This document shows, piece by piece, positions 8,454 to 17,900 of a stretch of 64,000 nucleotides of DNA (position 1 is the first letter of the stretch; each line of letters begins with the position of its first letter). The position numbers and the translations under genes are program-made. The stretch is from Pediococcus pentosaceus (lineage in GTDB: Bacteria; Bacillota; Bacilli; Lactobacillales; Lactobacillaceae). Location: NCBI RefSeq assembly GCF_001437285.1, contig NZ_JQBF01000002.1:62001-126000 (forward strand), written 5' to 3'. Below the pieces are notes generated by a model. It searched no databases. It was not told where the DNA came from and saw nothing but the letters and a program-made list of their open reading frames with translations.

Positions 8454-9051
8454 TGAAGAATTAATTTATCAAAAAAACTACGTGCCTTTTACGCGAGCAG
8501 AATTAATCGACGCTGTTTCTAAAAGTATTACCGGAAGTCGATTCGAACATGTTCTACGAGTTGAAAAGAAGGCGATTGAATTAGCACAAAAATATGATGC
8601 TGACGTGGAGAAAGCCAGTATTACCGGTTTACTACACGATTATGCCAAGCAACGTAGTGATAGTGAATTTATTAAATATATTAATGAACTAGAGCTTGAT
8701 CCCCAATTATTAGATTATGGTAATGCTATTTGGCATGGTGTTGTTGGCGCAGAAATCGTTAAAAATGAATTGAAGATTTATGATGAAGAAATTTTAAATG
8801 CAATTCGACGTCATACCGTCGGGGCACCATACATGACATTGATTGATCAAATAGTGTTCATGGCCGATTATATTGAAGATGGTCGTGATTTTGAAGGCGT
8901 AGAACAAGCCCGTTTAATTACAGAACAAAGTTTACAAAAGGGCGTTACTTTCCAAATGAAGAGTACCCTTGCATACTTAATCGCTGGAAATAAGCCAGTT
9001 TTTCCAGCTACGATTGAAAGTTATAACGCATGGATCTCAAAATTTAATTAA
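8443..9051 (+). CDS. yqeK: YqeK HD-domain hydrolase (Ap4A hydrolase family)
   Basis: 202-residue HD-superfamily metal-dependent hydrolase. The first metal ligand is in FEHVLRVEKKA, the HD pair in GLLHDYAKQ, and later ligands in AIWHGVVGA and VFMADYIEDGR. YqeK proteins are symmetrical Ap4A hydrolases giving two ADP, and are often fused or adjacent to nadD, as here. The 11-base overlap with nadD implies translational coupling. Confidence 0.93.
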   Translation: MSNNEELIYQKNYVPFTRAELIDAVSKSITGSRFEHVLRVEKKAIELAQKYDADVEKASITGLLHDYAKQRSDSEFIKYINELELDPQLLDYGNAIWHGVVGAEIVKNELKIYDEEILNAIRRHTVGAPYMTLIDQIVFMADYIEDGRDFEGVEQARLITEQSLQKGVTFQMKSTLAYLIAGNKPVFPATIESYNAWISKFN

Positions 9052-9067
9052 AACTAGGAGAAATAGA

Positions 9068-9424
9068 TTGAACAATTTAGAAGAATTAGAATTACTAGTA
9101 AAAGCAGCAGATAGCAAACGAGCTGAAAATACAATCGTTTTAAATGTACGTGAGGTTAGCACCTTAGCAGACTACTTTATGATTACAAGTGCTGATTCTA
9201 ACCGCCAAGTAGCTGCCATTGCAGATGCTATTATTGAAAAGGCTAAGGAAAACCAGATCGAAATCCGTCGTATTGAAGGAAATCGTGCTGCAGAATGGAT
9301 TTTGATTGACTTAGGAAATATTGTTATTAATGTTTTCCAAACGGATCAAAGAAAGTACTATAATCTGGAAAAGCTTTGGTCCCAAGCTGAAGCAGTTGAA
9401 ACAACTGATTGGATTGCAGAATAA
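9068..9424 (+). CDS. rsfS: Ribosome silencing factor RsfS
   Basis: 118-residue protein of the RsfS/Iojap family, which binds L14 on the 50S subunit and blocks subunit joining in starvation. It shows LADYFMITSADSNRQV, EGNRAAEWILIDLGNIVINVF and RKYYNLEKLW. The start is TTG 9068 with AGGAG 8 bases before it; an open frame extends 18 codons upstream into yqeK but has no ribosome binding site. Its stop overlaps the ATG of the next gene (TAATG). Confidence 0.95.
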   Translation: MNNLEELELLVKAADSKRAENTIVLNVREVSTLADYFMITSADSNRQVAAIADAIIEKAKENQIEIRRIEGNRAAEWILIDLGNIVINVFQTDQRKYYNLEKLWSQAEAVETTDWIAE

Positions 9425-10161
9425 TGATATATCAAAGCTTTGCGGAGTTATATGACCAACTTTTTGATGAAGATGAATACCAAAATTGGTTTGAATATAC
9501 GCAAAAAGAAGTTGATTTAAGTCATAAAAATAATTGGCTTGAATTAGCTTGTGGTGCGGGAAGATTGGTTGTTCAACTCGCACAGCATGGACAAATCGTC
9601 ACAGGATTTGATTTGTCAGAAGAAATGTTAGCTCTAGCAGAACAGCACACTAGAGATGCTGAGGTGGCAGCAGAACTGATTCAAGGAAATATGTTGGATT
9701 TAAGTGAATTAGAGCAGTTTGATGTTGTATCATGCTACGCTGATTCTTTTTGCTACCTTCCGGATGAAGAACAAGTGTTACAGTCGTTTAGCGAAGTGTA
9801 TGAGCACTTAAAATCTGGCGGCCAGTTTATCTTTGACGTGATCACTCCATATCAAACAGGGGTGGTTTACCCAGGTTATATGTTTAACTATCAAGATGAC
9901 CGCCAAGCATTCATTTGGTCAAGCTTCGAAGGCGAAGATAAATATCATGTCGAACATGACTTAACTTTTTTTACCAAAGCAAATGATGATGAGCTATTTA
10001 GACGGACCGAAGAAACTCATTTTGAACGAACGTATGAACTGGAAACGTACGTTAAACTTTTAGAAAAAGCTGGTTTTTCTAAAATCAAATACTATGCTGA
10101 TTATGGAAAAGCTGAAGTAGATGAAAAAACAACTCGGTGGTTCTTTAGTTGTAGGAGGTAG
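9424..10161 (+). CDS. Class I SAM-dependent methyltransferase (YqeM-like)
   Basis: 245-residue methyltransferase with the SAM-binding motif LELACGAGRLVVQLA and acidic motif II in VTGFDLSEEML. The start is ATG 9424, overlapping the rsfS stop by one base. It takes the position of Bacillus yqeM, after rsfS and before the TmcAL gene. The substrate is unknown; the setting among ribosome genes suggests RNA or a ribosomal protein, but this is inference. Confidence 0.88.
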   Translation: MIYQSFAELYDQLFDEDEYQNWFEYTQKEVDLSHKNNWLELACGAGRLVVQLAQHGQIVTGFDLSEEMLALAEQHTRDAEVAAELIQGNMLDLSELEQFDVVSCYADSFCYLPDEEQVLQSFSEVYEHLKSGGQFIFDVITPYQTGVVYPGYMFNYQDDRQAFIWSSFEGEDKYHVEHDLTFFTKANDDELFRRTEETHFERTYELETYVKLLEKAGFSKIKYYADYGKAEVDEKTTRWFFSCRR

Positions 10162-10166
10162 CTGTA

Positions 10167-11267
10167 TTGCAAGCATGCGCAGTGATTGCAGAGTTTAATC
10201 CATTTCATAATGGACATCAATATTTGTTAGAGCAGGCACGCAAGGTTACTAAGGCGGACTTAGTGATCGTAATTATGAGTGGCAATTTTGTACAGCGGGG
10301 GGAACCCGCCTTGATTAATAAATGGGAGAGAGCACGGGTTGCCATTAATTGTGGTGCTGATTTAGTTGTAGAAATACCTACTGAATATGCCATTGATTCT
10401 GCTAAAGAATTTGCCCATGCGGGAGTAGAGATTGCTCAAAAATTAGGAGCTAGCTTTTTAGCTTTTGGGAGTGAAAATCCAGATTTGGATTTTGAAAATG
10501 AGAGTAAGATTCTGGACCGACAATTTGACCAGAGAGCCAAAAAATATAATCAAAATTTTGCAGCTCAATTATTTGATGATACAGCCATTATGAACTCGAA
10601 CGATATTCTAGGAATCAATTATGCGTACTGGAATTCTAAATCAAAAAGAGGCTTGCAGTTAATACCATTGCAAAGGGAACAAGCAGATCACCGAGATACG
10701 GAGATAAAGGGCTCGATTGCTAGTGCATCGGCAATTCGGAGGGCAGCTTTAGAACAATCAGAGTACTTTAACGCGGTACCTAAGGCGTCTTTAAAGGCTA
10801 TTAGAAATGCTAAATTAACAAGCTGGGAAGATTTCTGGATAATGTTAAATTATCGGTTATTAACTTCAACGCCCCAAGAATTACGTCATATAAAGGGTGT
10901 TACAGAGGGTTTCGAAAATCGTATTTTAAATTTGGTTGATAAAAGTAACTCGTTTACAGAGTTGATGCAGAAGTTGAAGACTAAAAGATACACTTATACT
11001 AGAATTCAACGAAGTTTAACGAATATTTTACTTAATATCCAAGCTACTCCGTTTAATCTAACTAAGACGAGATTATTGGCGACAAATCAGCTCGGCCGGA
11101 TTTTTATCCGAGAAGCAGCCCTTGGATCAGTAGTAATGACCAAAGTCACCAAAGAAGATTTTGAAAATAATTATGCAATTACAAAACGAGCAGACGATTT
11201 ATACCAATTAGTTTCTCCATATCAATGGGGAAAGGGCCCTATTATAAAAAAGAATGTCAAGGAATAA
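10167..11267 (+). CDS. tmcAL: tRNA(Met) cytidine acetate ligase TmcAL
   Basis: 366-residue protein of the YlbM/TmcAL family, which makes N4-acetylcytidine at the wobble position of elongator tRNA-Met using acetate and ATP. The nucleotidyltransferase motif FNPFHNGHQYLL is at residues 10-21, followed by VIMSGNFVQRGEPA. TTG start with GTAGGAGG about 8 bases upstream. Last gene of the yqeG cluster; a new promoter follows before yceD. Confidence 0.93.
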   Translation: MQACAVIAEFNPFHNGHQYLLEQARKVTKADLVIVIMSGNFVQRGEPALINKWERARVAINCGADLVVEIPTEYAIDSAKEFAHAGVEIAQKLGASFLAFGSENPDLDFENESKILDRQFDQRAKKYNQNFAAQLFDDTAIMNSNDILGINYAYWNSKSKRGLQLIPLQREQADHRDTEIKGSIASASAIRRAALEQSEYFNAVPKASLKAIRNAKLTSWEDFWIMLNYRLLTSTPQELRHIKGVTEGFENRILNLVDKSNSFTELMQKLKTKRYTYTRIQRSLTNILLNIQATPFNLTKTRLLATNQLGRIFIREAALGSVVMTKVTKEDFENNYAITKRADDLYQLVSPYQWGKGPIIKKNVKE

Positions 11268-11270
11268 ACG

Positions 11271-11298
11271 TTGACAATGTGGTTCCACATGGTATAAT
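11271..11298 (+). promoter_or_regulatory. Promoter of yceD-rpmF
   Basis: TTGACA at 11271-11276, 16-base spacer, perfect TATAAT at 11293-11298. Confidence 0.8.
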
Positions 11299-11324
11299 TG
11301 TTTCTGTTGCATTGGAGGTTCATT

Positions 11325-11864
11325 ATGGAATGGTATTTTACAGAACTGCGTAAGCACAAAGAGCCGTTTCAGTTCGATGAAACGATGGATTTGGAACAAT
11401 CTTTAGTCGAACGCTTTCCAGATGTAGTTATTAAATGCTCACCAATTAATTTTAAAGGAACGGTGACAATCGAACGTGATTCAGTTATCATTGATGCTGA
11501 GATCAGTTGTGATTTGACAGTTCCTTCATCACGATCATTGAAGCCTGTCCACATGAATTTAGACTTTTTCATAAGTGAAATTTATGTAGATAATCCTAGT
11601 ATTATTGATTCTTTTGCGAAAGAAGAAGTGGTAATGCTAGTTGAAGATGATGTGATTAGTGTTGATAAACTAATTGAAGATAATATCGTCCTTCAAGTTC
11701 CAATGCAGGTTTTAACGCCTGAAGAGGAAAAAGAGGGAGTCATGCCTTCTGGTGCAGAATGGCAAGTGATTTCTGAGATGGACGTGGAATCGGAGCATGA
11801 AAAACAAGTTGATCCACGCCTTGCTAAGTTAAAGGGTTTATTGAAAGATAATCCTGAATCGTAA
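11325..11864 (+). CDS. YceD family protein (DUF177)
   Basis: 179-residue acidic protein of the YceD/DUF177 family, found upstream of rpmF in most bacteria and linked to 23S rRNA or large-subunit assembly in plants and bacteria. It shows the conserved stretch VTIERDSVIIDAEISCDLTVPSSR. Start ATG 11325 has TGGAGG 7 bases before it; the ORF opens 9 codons earlier without a site. Co-transcribed with rpmF from the TTGACA/TATAAT promoter. Confidence 0.9.
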   Translation: MEWYFTELRKHKEPFQFDETMDLEQSLVERFPDVVIKCSPINFKGTVTIERDSVIIDAEISCDLTVPSSRSLKPVHMNLDFFISEIYVDNPSIIDSFAKEEVVMLVEDDVISVDKLIEDNIVLQVPMQVLTPEEEKEGVMPSGAEWQVISEMDVESEHEKQVDPRLAKLKGLLKDNPES

Positions 11865-11913
11865 GGCTTTAAAAAAGCGGGAAACCGAATTCTCTTAAAG
11901 GAGGTGCTCATAG

Positions 11914-12096
11914 ATGGCTGTTCCAGCAAGAAGAACATCAAAGACACGTAAGCGTAATCGTCGTGGACACATTAAGTTAACTACTCCAGGTTTGGCACCA
12001 TGTCCAAACTGTGGTGAATTACGAGTTTCACATCGTGTTTGCCCAAGTTGTGGTTACTATAACGGAAAACAAGTTATTGACGTGAAAGCTAACTAA
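11914..12096 (+). CDS. rpmF: 50S ribosomal protein L32 (zinc-ribbon form)
   Basis: 60-residue protein opening [18 protein letters not shown], the L32 signature. It carries two CxxC pairs (CPNC and CPSC), so it is the zinc-binding form. Very strong AAAGGAGGTG site. It sits behind yceD and before a strong terminator, the usual arrangement. Confidence 0.97.
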   Translation: MAVPARRTSKTRKRNRRGHIKLTTPGLAPCPNCGELRVSHRVCPSCGYYNGKQVIDVKAN

Positions 12097-12102
12097 TTTG
12101 TT

Positions 12103-12144
12103 AAAAGAAGTAAAAGGAGCCTAGGTCCTTTTACTTCTTTTTTT
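12103..12144 (+). terminator. Terminator after rpmF
   Basis: Perfect 16-base stem AAAAGAAGTAAAAGGA / TCCTTTTACTTCTTTT with a 7-base loop and a T run. Confidence 0.9.
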
Positions 12145-12329
12145 GTGTTTAAAACGATTGAATATAAATTGCTTAGTGTTATATATTAATTAAATCTCCT
12201 TAGAGGTTCTCAGCTTTTTATACATTTTTTTTACTTATCTGTTAAAATATAATATATTGCTACACAAAGTTTCGAGTATTTTAAAATCAATGTCTTGGAA
12301 CAATTGTTAGATATAGAGGAGGAATCACG

Positions 12330-13748
12330 ATGGATCAACCACAAATTGGTGTAGTGGGAATGGCCGTAATGGGTAAAAATCTCGCTTTAAACATCGAAAG
12401 CAGGGGATATACAGTTGCGATCTACAACCGTACTGCCTCAAAAACTGAAAAAGTAATGCAAGATCATTCTGAAAAGAAATTAGTTCCTGCATATTCTATT
12501 GAAGAATTCGTAAATTCACTAGAAAAGCCTCGTCGAATTATGATGATGGTTAAGGCTGGTAAACCAACTGATGCTGTTATTGCTGAATTACTTCCTTTAC
12601 TTGACAAAGGAGATGTCTTAATCGACGGTGGTAACACTAACTTTGAAGACACTATGCGTCGTAATAAAGAATTGGATGAATCTGGAATTAACTTCATTGG
12701 TACAGGTGTTTCAGGTGGTGAATTAGGTGCGTTACAAGGTCCTTCAATGATGCCAGGTGGACAAAAAGAAGCTTATGACTTAGTTGCACCAATCTTCGAA
12801 CAAATCTCTGCTAAGGCTAAAGACGGCGATCCATGTGTGACCTATATTGGACCTAACGGAGCTGGTCATTACGTTAAAATGGTTCATAACGGAATTGAAT
12901 ATGGTGATGAACAATTAATCGATGAAAGTTACGACCTAATGCGTAAGTTATTGGGTCTCCCAGTTAAAGAAATTGCTGATATTTTTGCTGACTGGAATCA
13001 AGGTGAACTTGACAGTTATCTAATCGATATTACTGCTGATATTCTAACAAGAACGGACGATCTTGGTTCAGATAAACCAATCGTTGATCTTATTATGGAT
13101 AAAGGTGGCAATAAAGGAACAGGTAAGTGGAGTTCACAAAATGCACTTGAATTAGGGGTTCCACAATCGCTCATCACTGAATCTGTATATGCTCGTTATA
13201 TTTCCGTGCTTAAGGACGAACGTGTCGCAGCAAGTAAAGTGCTTGCAGGTCCAGAAAAGAAAATTGACGTTGACAAGGATGAAGTCATCGAAAAAATTCG
13301 TCGCGCACTATACTTCAGTAAGATTATGAGTTACGCTCAAGGATTTGAACAAATGCGTGTAGCTTCTGAAAATTATGACTGGAACTTGAATTTTGGTGAA
13401 ATTGCCAAGATCTGGCGTGCTGGATGTATCATCCGTGCTCAATTCCTTCAAAATATTACAGATGCTTTCGATAAGAATCCTGAACTAAATAACCTTTTGA
13501 TGGATTCATACTTCCAAGAAATTGCTGCTAAGTATCAAGAAGCCGTTCGTGACGTAGTTGCACTTGCTGTTAAAGCTGGAATTCCAGTTCCCGCACTATC
13601 AGCAGCGGTAGCATACTATGATTCATATCGTTCAGCTGTTTTACCAGCAAATCTTCTTCAAGCACAACGTGATTACTTTGGTGCTCACACCTACGAACGT
13701 GTTGATCGCGAAGGTATTTACCATTTTCCATGGTATGAAGAACAATAA
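12330..13748 (+). CDS. gnd: 6-phosphogluconate dehydrogenase (decarboxylating)
   Basis: 472-residue enzyme of the oxidative pentose phosphate pathway, converting 6-phosphogluconate and NADP to ribulose 5-phosphate, CO2 and NADPH. The N-terminal Rossmann motif is [14 protein letters not shown]; substrate-site motifs [20 protein letters not shown] and [20 protein letters not shown] are intact, with the catalytic Lys in the last. The length is that of the standard homodimeric form. GAGGAGG site before ATG. Single-gene unit; a TATAAT lies at 12248-12253 but I see no good -35 for it. Confidence 0.97.
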   Translation: MDQPQIGVVGMAVMGKNLALNIESRGYTVAIYNRTASKTEKVMQDHSEKKLVPAYSIEEFVNSLEKPRRIMMMVKAGKPTDAVIAELLPLLDKGDVLIDGGNTNFEDTMRRNKELDESGINFIGTGVSGGELGALQGPSMMPGGQKEAYDLVAPIFEQISAKAKDGDPCVTYIGPNGAGHYVKMVHNGIEYGDEQLIDESYDLMRKLLGLPVKEIADIFADWNQGELDSYLIDITADILTRTDDLGSDKPIVDLIMDKGGNKGTGKWSSQNALELGVPQSLITESVYARYISVLKDERVAASKVLAGPEKKIDVDKDEVIEKIRRALYFSKIMSYAQGFEQMRVASENYDWNLNFGEIAKIWRAGCIIRAQFLQNITDAFDKNPELNNLLMDSYFQEIAAKYQEAVRDVVALAVKAGIPVPALSAAVAYYDSYRSAVLPANLLQAQRDYFGAHTYERVDREGIYHFPWYEEQ

Positions 13749-13764
13749 AAATTAGTTTAAATAG

Positions 13765-13799
13765 AAAAGCGATAACCGTTACGGCTACCGCTTTTTTTA
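13765..13799 (+). terminator. Terminator after gnd
   Basis: Hairpin AAGCGATAACCG/GGCTACCGCTT (two mismatches or wobbles) followed by a T7 run. Confidence 0.82.
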
Positions 13800-14182
13800 T
13801 ATGGATTATTAAGGATATCACTTTGAGACTAGGTCAAATTAAGTGAGCCACTTAAGTAGAGGCTAGGCTTTTCACCAATATAGTGCAACCCAAAACGCAA
13901 GCACTAGATGGAAAAATAGTTGCTTAGAATCGAAAAACTTTTAAAATAACAAAATTGATGTGAAATAAGTTAAGATACTATAATTAAATTATTACGTTTC
14001 AAAGTCAAATCAAATAATCTAACAATCTTATTTATATTGGATTAGAAAGGAATGGAAGCCTAGGGAAGCTATTTGACTCCCTTTTGTTTGCAACATAATA
14101 TTGGAAGCGCTAGGCAAAGCAACCGGATAATGTTAGAATTTACTACAGTAGGGTTAAAATAATTTAATTTTGGGGTAAAAAA
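13800..14182 (+). other. Long intergenic region and probable 5' leader of the two-component operon
   Basis: 383 bases with no credible ORF on either strand. A promoter (13955-13984) leaves about 190 bases of untranslated leader before the regulator gene. Inside it a short stem AGGGA/TCCCT at 14062-14082 followed by TTTTG looks like a weak attenuator. The first 150 bases hold nothing I can name. Confidence 0.5.
13955..13984 (+). promoter_or_regulatory. Probable promoter of the two-component operon
   Basis: TTGATG at 13955-13960, an 18-base spacer, and a perfect TATAAT at 13979-13984. Confidence 0.55.
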
Positions 14183-14869
14183 ATGAGTCGTATTTTGATA
14201 ATCGAAGATGAAAAAAGTCTTGCACGTTTTGTTCAACTTGAATTACAGCATGAAGGATATGAAGTTGAAGTTCAATCTAACGGACGCACAGGTTTAGAAG
14301 CAGCATTATCAGAAGATTTTGATGCTATCTTACTTGATTTAATGTTGCCAGAAATTAATGGAATTGAAGTATGTCGGCGTATTAGAAGAGAAAAAATAAC
14401 TCCTATTATTATGATGACAGCTCGCGATTCAATCATTGATCGTGTTTCAGGTCTTGATCACGGAGCAGATGATTATATTGTAAAACCTTTTGCTATTGAG
14501 GAGTTACTTGCTCGTTTACGCGCAGTTCTTCGCCGAGTGGATTTAGAAACACAAGATTCCACTTTCCACCAAACAACGGTTGAATTTCAAGATATTGTTA
14601 TTGAAAAGGAAAATCGAGTTGTACGTCGTAATAACGAAGTAATCAATTTAACTAAACGTGAATATGAGTTGCTATTGTTATTAATGGAAAATATTAACGT
14701 GGTTCAGTCTCGAGAAACTTTATTGAATAAGGTATGGGGTGTAGACGATGGTGTAGAAACTAACGTTGTCGATGTGTACATTAGATACCTCCGAAATAAA
14801 ATTGATGTTAAGGGACGTCCTAGCTACATTCAAACCGTACGTGGTACTGGATATGTAATGAGGACCTAG
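14183..14869 (+). CDS. OmpR-family response regulator (ArlR/CsrR-like)
   Basis: 228-residue response regulator. The receiver domain has EDE at residues 8-10, phospho-acceptor D52 in ILLDLMLPE and the conserved Lys in VKPFAIEELLARL; a winged-helix Trans_reg_C domain follows (LTKREYELLLLL, ETNVVDVYIRYLRNKI, VRGTGYVM). It is followed two bases later by its kinase. Sequence style is that of ArlR/CsrR/LisR regulators of Firmicutes, which control surface and stress genes; which one it matches cannot be settled by eye. The leader before it is unusually long. Confidence 0.92.
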   Translation: MSRILIIEDEKSLARFVQLELQHEGYEVEVQSNGRTGLEAALSEDFDAILLDLMLPEINGIEVCRRIRREKITPIIMMTARDSIIDRVSGLDHGADDYIVKPFAIEELLARLRAVLRRVDLETQDSTFHQTTVEFQDIVIEKENRVVRRNNEVINLTKREYELLLLLMENINVVQSRETLLNKVWGVDDGVETNVVDVYIRYLRNKIDVKGRPSYIQTVRGTGYVMRT

Positions 14870-14870
14870 T

Positions 14871-16352
14871 ATGGAAAATAAAGTAATTAAAAAAAAGAGA
14901 ATGTCGCTAAAATGGAAATGGGCTATCGGTACTGGTGTTGGAGTCCTATTAATTTTTGCACTTTTCTCTTTTTTTGTTTTTAAAATTGTAACAGATTCAT
15001 TATATGCTGAAGAACATCGAGATGTGGAATCAACAGTAACCCAAGTAAGAAGTCGTCTTCAAAATGCGAATGAGATTAATTATAAAACTACGGATATATT
15101 CAGACCTGATTTAAACCAAAAATCGGCGGTTAATAATAACCAAGGTGGTTTTAATGATTCATTGTTAGCGAGTTTAACCAGGCGAGATTTAGTAGTTTCA
15201 GTTTATAACTTAGAAAAAGAATCAGTTTTTTCGAATCAAAGAATTAGTATGAAGACTACTCTCTCCGAGCGAAAGTCAATTAAACGGAGTAAATTTCATC
15301 ATAAAGATATTATTGTGGGACAAGCACCGATTATTAATAAAGATAATCAAGTAATCGGGTATGTACGAGTTGTTGATTTACTGGTGAAATATAATAACAG
15401 ATATCAGCGCTTGATCTGGCTATTTACCTTAACGTCGCTTTTAATTTTTATGGTAATCTCCATTTTCGGTTATGGATTAACGGCATACTTATTAAAACCA
15501 ATGAATTTAATTAATCAGTCGATGCGTAATTTAGAGGAAGATCCTCAAACCGATTTAAGAGTTCCTGAAATTGATACAAATGACGAGTTATCGGACTTGG
15601 CTCATGAATTTAATGATATGATTGATCGAATGCAACGCTATATTGATCAACAGAGACAGTTCGTTGAAGATGTATCACATGAATTGCGAACGCCAGTGGC
15701 AGTTGTGGAAGGTCACCTAAAGATGCTTGACCGTTGGGGAAAGGATGATCCACAAGTTTTGGATGAATCAATTAAAGCGTCCTTAGAAGAAACGCAACGA
15801 ATGAAAAGTTTAGTTAGTGAAATGCTAGATCTAACACGAGCTGATCAAATTGAGATTAATTATGCCGATGAAAAAACGAACGTCGTTCAATTAGTAAATC
15901 AAGTATTCAATGATTTTAAGATGATTCATCCAGAATTTAATTTCGTAATGGATGACGATATTACTGGTGAACCCATTGTTCCTATATATCGGAATCATTT
16001 AGAACAAATTCTCGTAATCCTGCTTGATAATGCCATCAAGTACTCAAAAGATCGCAAAGAAATTCATATTTCAACTGCTAATACCAAAAAGACCGTTGAA
16101 ATTGCTGTACAAGATTTTGGTGAGGGGATTGCTGAAGAAAATCTGAAACAGGTATTTAATCGTTTCTATCGAATCGACAAAGCTCGCAGTCGAGATCAAG
16201 GTGGGAACGGTTTAGGTTTATCCATTGCTAAGAAATTAACTGAAGAATATCATGGAAATATTTCGCTAGAAAGTTCAGTTGGTTCAGGTTCAATATTTAG
16301 AATTAAATTACCGATTATTGAAGATCAACAGATAGAAATTAGTGAAAAATAA
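14871..16352 (+). CDS. HAMP-domain sensor histidine kinase (ArlS-like)
   Basis: 493-residue membrane kinase. Membrane segment 1 is at about residues 15-37, then an extracellular domain of some 140 residues, segment 2 near 181-203, a HAMP domain, HisKA with H270 in VSHELRTP, and HATPase_c with LLDNAIKYS, DFGEGI and GGNGLGLSIAKKL. All catalytic boxes are intact. It starts two bases after the regulator's stop codon. The sensed signal is unknown. The pair resembles ArlRS. Confidence 0.92.
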   Translation: MENKVIKKKRMSLKWKWAIGTGVGVLLIFALFSFFVFKIVTDSLYAEEHRDVESTVTQVRSRLQNANEINYKTTDIFRPDLNQKSAVNNNQGGFNDSLLASLTRRDLVVSVYNLEKESVFSNQRISMKTTLSERKSIKRSKFHHKDIIVGQAPIINKDNQVIGYVRVVDLLVKYNNRYQRLIWLFTLTSLLIFMVISIFGYGLTAYLLKPMNLINQSMRNLEEDPQTDLRVPEIDTNDELSDLAHEFNDMIDRMQRYIDQQRQFVEDVSHELRTPVAVVEGHLKMLDRWGKDDPQVLDESIKASLEETQRMKSLVSEMLDLTRADQIEINYADEKTNVVQLVNQVFNDFKMIHPEFNFVMDDDITGEPIVPIYRNHLEQILVILLDNAIKYSKDRKEIHISTANTKKTVEIAVQDFGEGIAEENLKQVFNRFYRIDKARSRDQGGNGLGLSIAKKLTEEYHGNISLESSVGSGSIFRIKLPIIEDQQIEISEK

Positions 16353-16401
16353 AAAATCCTTGGAAAATGAGTTTTACTCAAAATTTTCCAAGGATTTTTT
16401 T
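16351..16401. terminator. Bidirectional terminator between kinase gene and yidC
   Basis: Perfect stem AAAAAATCCTTGGAAAAT / ATTTTCCAAGGATTTTTT, shared by the convergent genes; its left edge overlaps the kinase stop codon. Confidence 0.9.
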
Positions 16402-16412
16402 GGTATTTAATT

Positions 16413-17363
16413 TTAGTCACGATGATGATTTTGTTTACCTGCATTACGACGAGGTTTGTTATTTTGTGGTTTAGAAACTGGTTTAGTTTCAGGTTCACTA
16501 GTAAATTCTGTAGCTGCTTCTGTAACATTTTTAAGGTCTACTGGACCAGTTGGTTCAACAATCTTAGGAGGATTCTTTTTCATTTCCTCTTGGATCCGTG
16601 CTTTAATTTTTGGACGATAGAGATTAATTGCGAGTGTTTGGATACATGCAAAAACTCCACCAACAGCAAAGTAAAGTCCTAATCCACCAGGGGAAGAAAA
16701 AGTGAAAAATAGAATCATCAAAGGACTGACAATCATCATGGAACGCATCATTTTTCTTTGTTCTGGTGCAACGCCTAAAGTACCTAACCAACCTTGTAAT
16801 AAGTAAACAAGGAAGGAAATTGCTGCCAATAAGATACTTGGCTTAGCCAAATTAATACCTAGGAATAATCCTTGATGTAATTCAGGTGAATACTGAATAG
16901 CTGCGTATAACGCGGCAAAAACAGGGAATTGGATGATAATTGGGAGGCAACCAATTCCACCAGTCATACTAACGTTGTTATCCTTATACAAGGCCATCAT
17001 TTCCTGACTAATAGCGGCACGTTCTTCGGGCGTTTTGGCTGCTTGATTACGTGCTTGAAGTACCTTAAGCTGGGGCTGAATAAATGCCATTTTTTCTTGT
17101 TGAATTGTGGCTTTGCGAGATTGATTTAACATCAATGGAAGCAAAATTAAACGAACAACAAAAGTAACAAGAATAATCGCTAGCCCATAACTTCCACAAA
17201 GTAAGTGTGAAAGGTAATTCATAAAGTGCTGAGTGGGGATGGCTAGATAATCATAGATCGGTCCATACGGATTACCGTGTTTATCACGTTGGACACATCC
17301 ACTAAGAACTAATGCGAGTCCCGAGATTAAAGTAATCGTCGAGATACTTTTAAGCTTTTTCAT
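16413..17363 (-). CDS. yidC: Membrane protein insertase YidC/OxaA, lipoprotein type
   Basis: 316-residue YidC/Oxa1 insertase, which helps place proteins in the membrane alone or with SecYEG. A lipoprotein signal ends in LVLSGC (Cys near residue 23), as in the second YidC (OxaA2, YqjG-like) of Firmicutes. The conserved core has VRLILLPLMLNQSR with the hydrophilic-groove Arg, GCLPIIIQFPVFAALYAAI, and about five membrane segments; the tail is basic (KPRRNAGKQNHHRD), which in YidC2 contacts the ribosome. Single gene or paired with the acylphosphatase gene upstream on the same strand. A second YidC next to rnpA would be expected elsewhere. Confidence 0.94.
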   Translation of the reverse strand: MKKLKSISTITLISGLALVLSGCVQRDKHGNPYGPIYDYLAIPTQHFMNYLSHLLCGSYGLAIILVTFVVRLILLPLMLNQSRKATIQQEKMAFIQPQLKVLQARNQAAKTPEERAAISQEMMALYKDNNVSMTGGIGCLPIIIQFPVFAALYAAIQYSPELHQGLFLGINLAKPSILLAAISFLVYLLQGWLGTLGVAPEQRKMMRSMMIVSPLMILFFTFSSPGGLGLYFAVGGVFACIQTLAINLYRPKIKARIQEEMKKNPPKIVEPTGPVDLKNVTEAATEFTSEPETKPVSKPQNNKPRRNAGKQNHHRD

Positions 17364-17442
17364 AATATACGTACAATTCCCTTCTGAATGCTAGAAATAC
17401 AAGGGTAACTATACTTGATTTTCCGTCTTTTTTCAATGAAAT

Positions 17443-17715
17443 TTAGTATTTAACAATAAAGTCTTGCCCTTCAAATAAGGGAATTGATTTAACAGTTAAT
17501 TTATTGACTCGTCCAGATGGCGAAGGTGAGGCTTTTACTCCATCAATAAACTGGTCTAAAACAGCGTCTGGAGCCTGCGCCTCAATTTCTACGGTACCAT
17601 CGGGGTTGTTTTTGACCCATCCAGTTACTTTAAGTCGATCAGCTAGTAATTTGGTTGTATAACGGAATCCCACGGCTTGTACCTGTCCAGAAGCGTTCAT
17701 GTGAACAGCTTTCAT
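17443..17715 (-). CDS. acyP: Acylphosphatase
   Basis: 90-residue enzyme splitting carboxyl-phosphate bonds such as acetyl phosphate. It has the phosphate-binding loop GQVQAVGFRYTT with the catalytic Arg, and GWVKNNPDGTVEIEAQ with the catalytic Asn. ATG 17715 (MKAVHMNASG) is favoured since AAAGGA sits 8-9 bases before it; the frame opens six codons upstream. It is divergent from the rRNA methyltransferase gene, as in many Firmicutes. Confidence 0.93.
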   Translation of the reverse strand: MKAVHMNASGQVQAVGFRYTTKLLADRLKVTGWVKNNPDGTVEIEAQAPDAVLDQFIDGVKASPSPSGRVNKLTVKSIPLFEGQDFIVKY

Positions 17716-17900
17716 TATAATCATTCCTTTCAAAAAGATTTATATTAATGATTTTAACATCGTTACCTTAATTTGTTAGTATGAAAGGTGTTAAGATTAA
17801 AAGTTCGGCAAGTCTGTATATCATTTAGATTGTGATAATGATACGATTAAATAGGATAGAAACAGAATACTTACAAATGGTAAGGAGATAAGGTATAATT

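Noticed and set aside
12225-12253. Promoter with TATAAT at 12248-12253 upstream of gnd
   Set aside because: The -10 is perfect but no acceptable -35 lies 16-18 bases upstream, so it is not listed as a feature.
14101-14116. cre-like TTGGAAGCGCTAGGCA before the two-component operon
   Set aside because: It is one base out of register with the cre consensus at the right half and lacks the final CA at the proper place.
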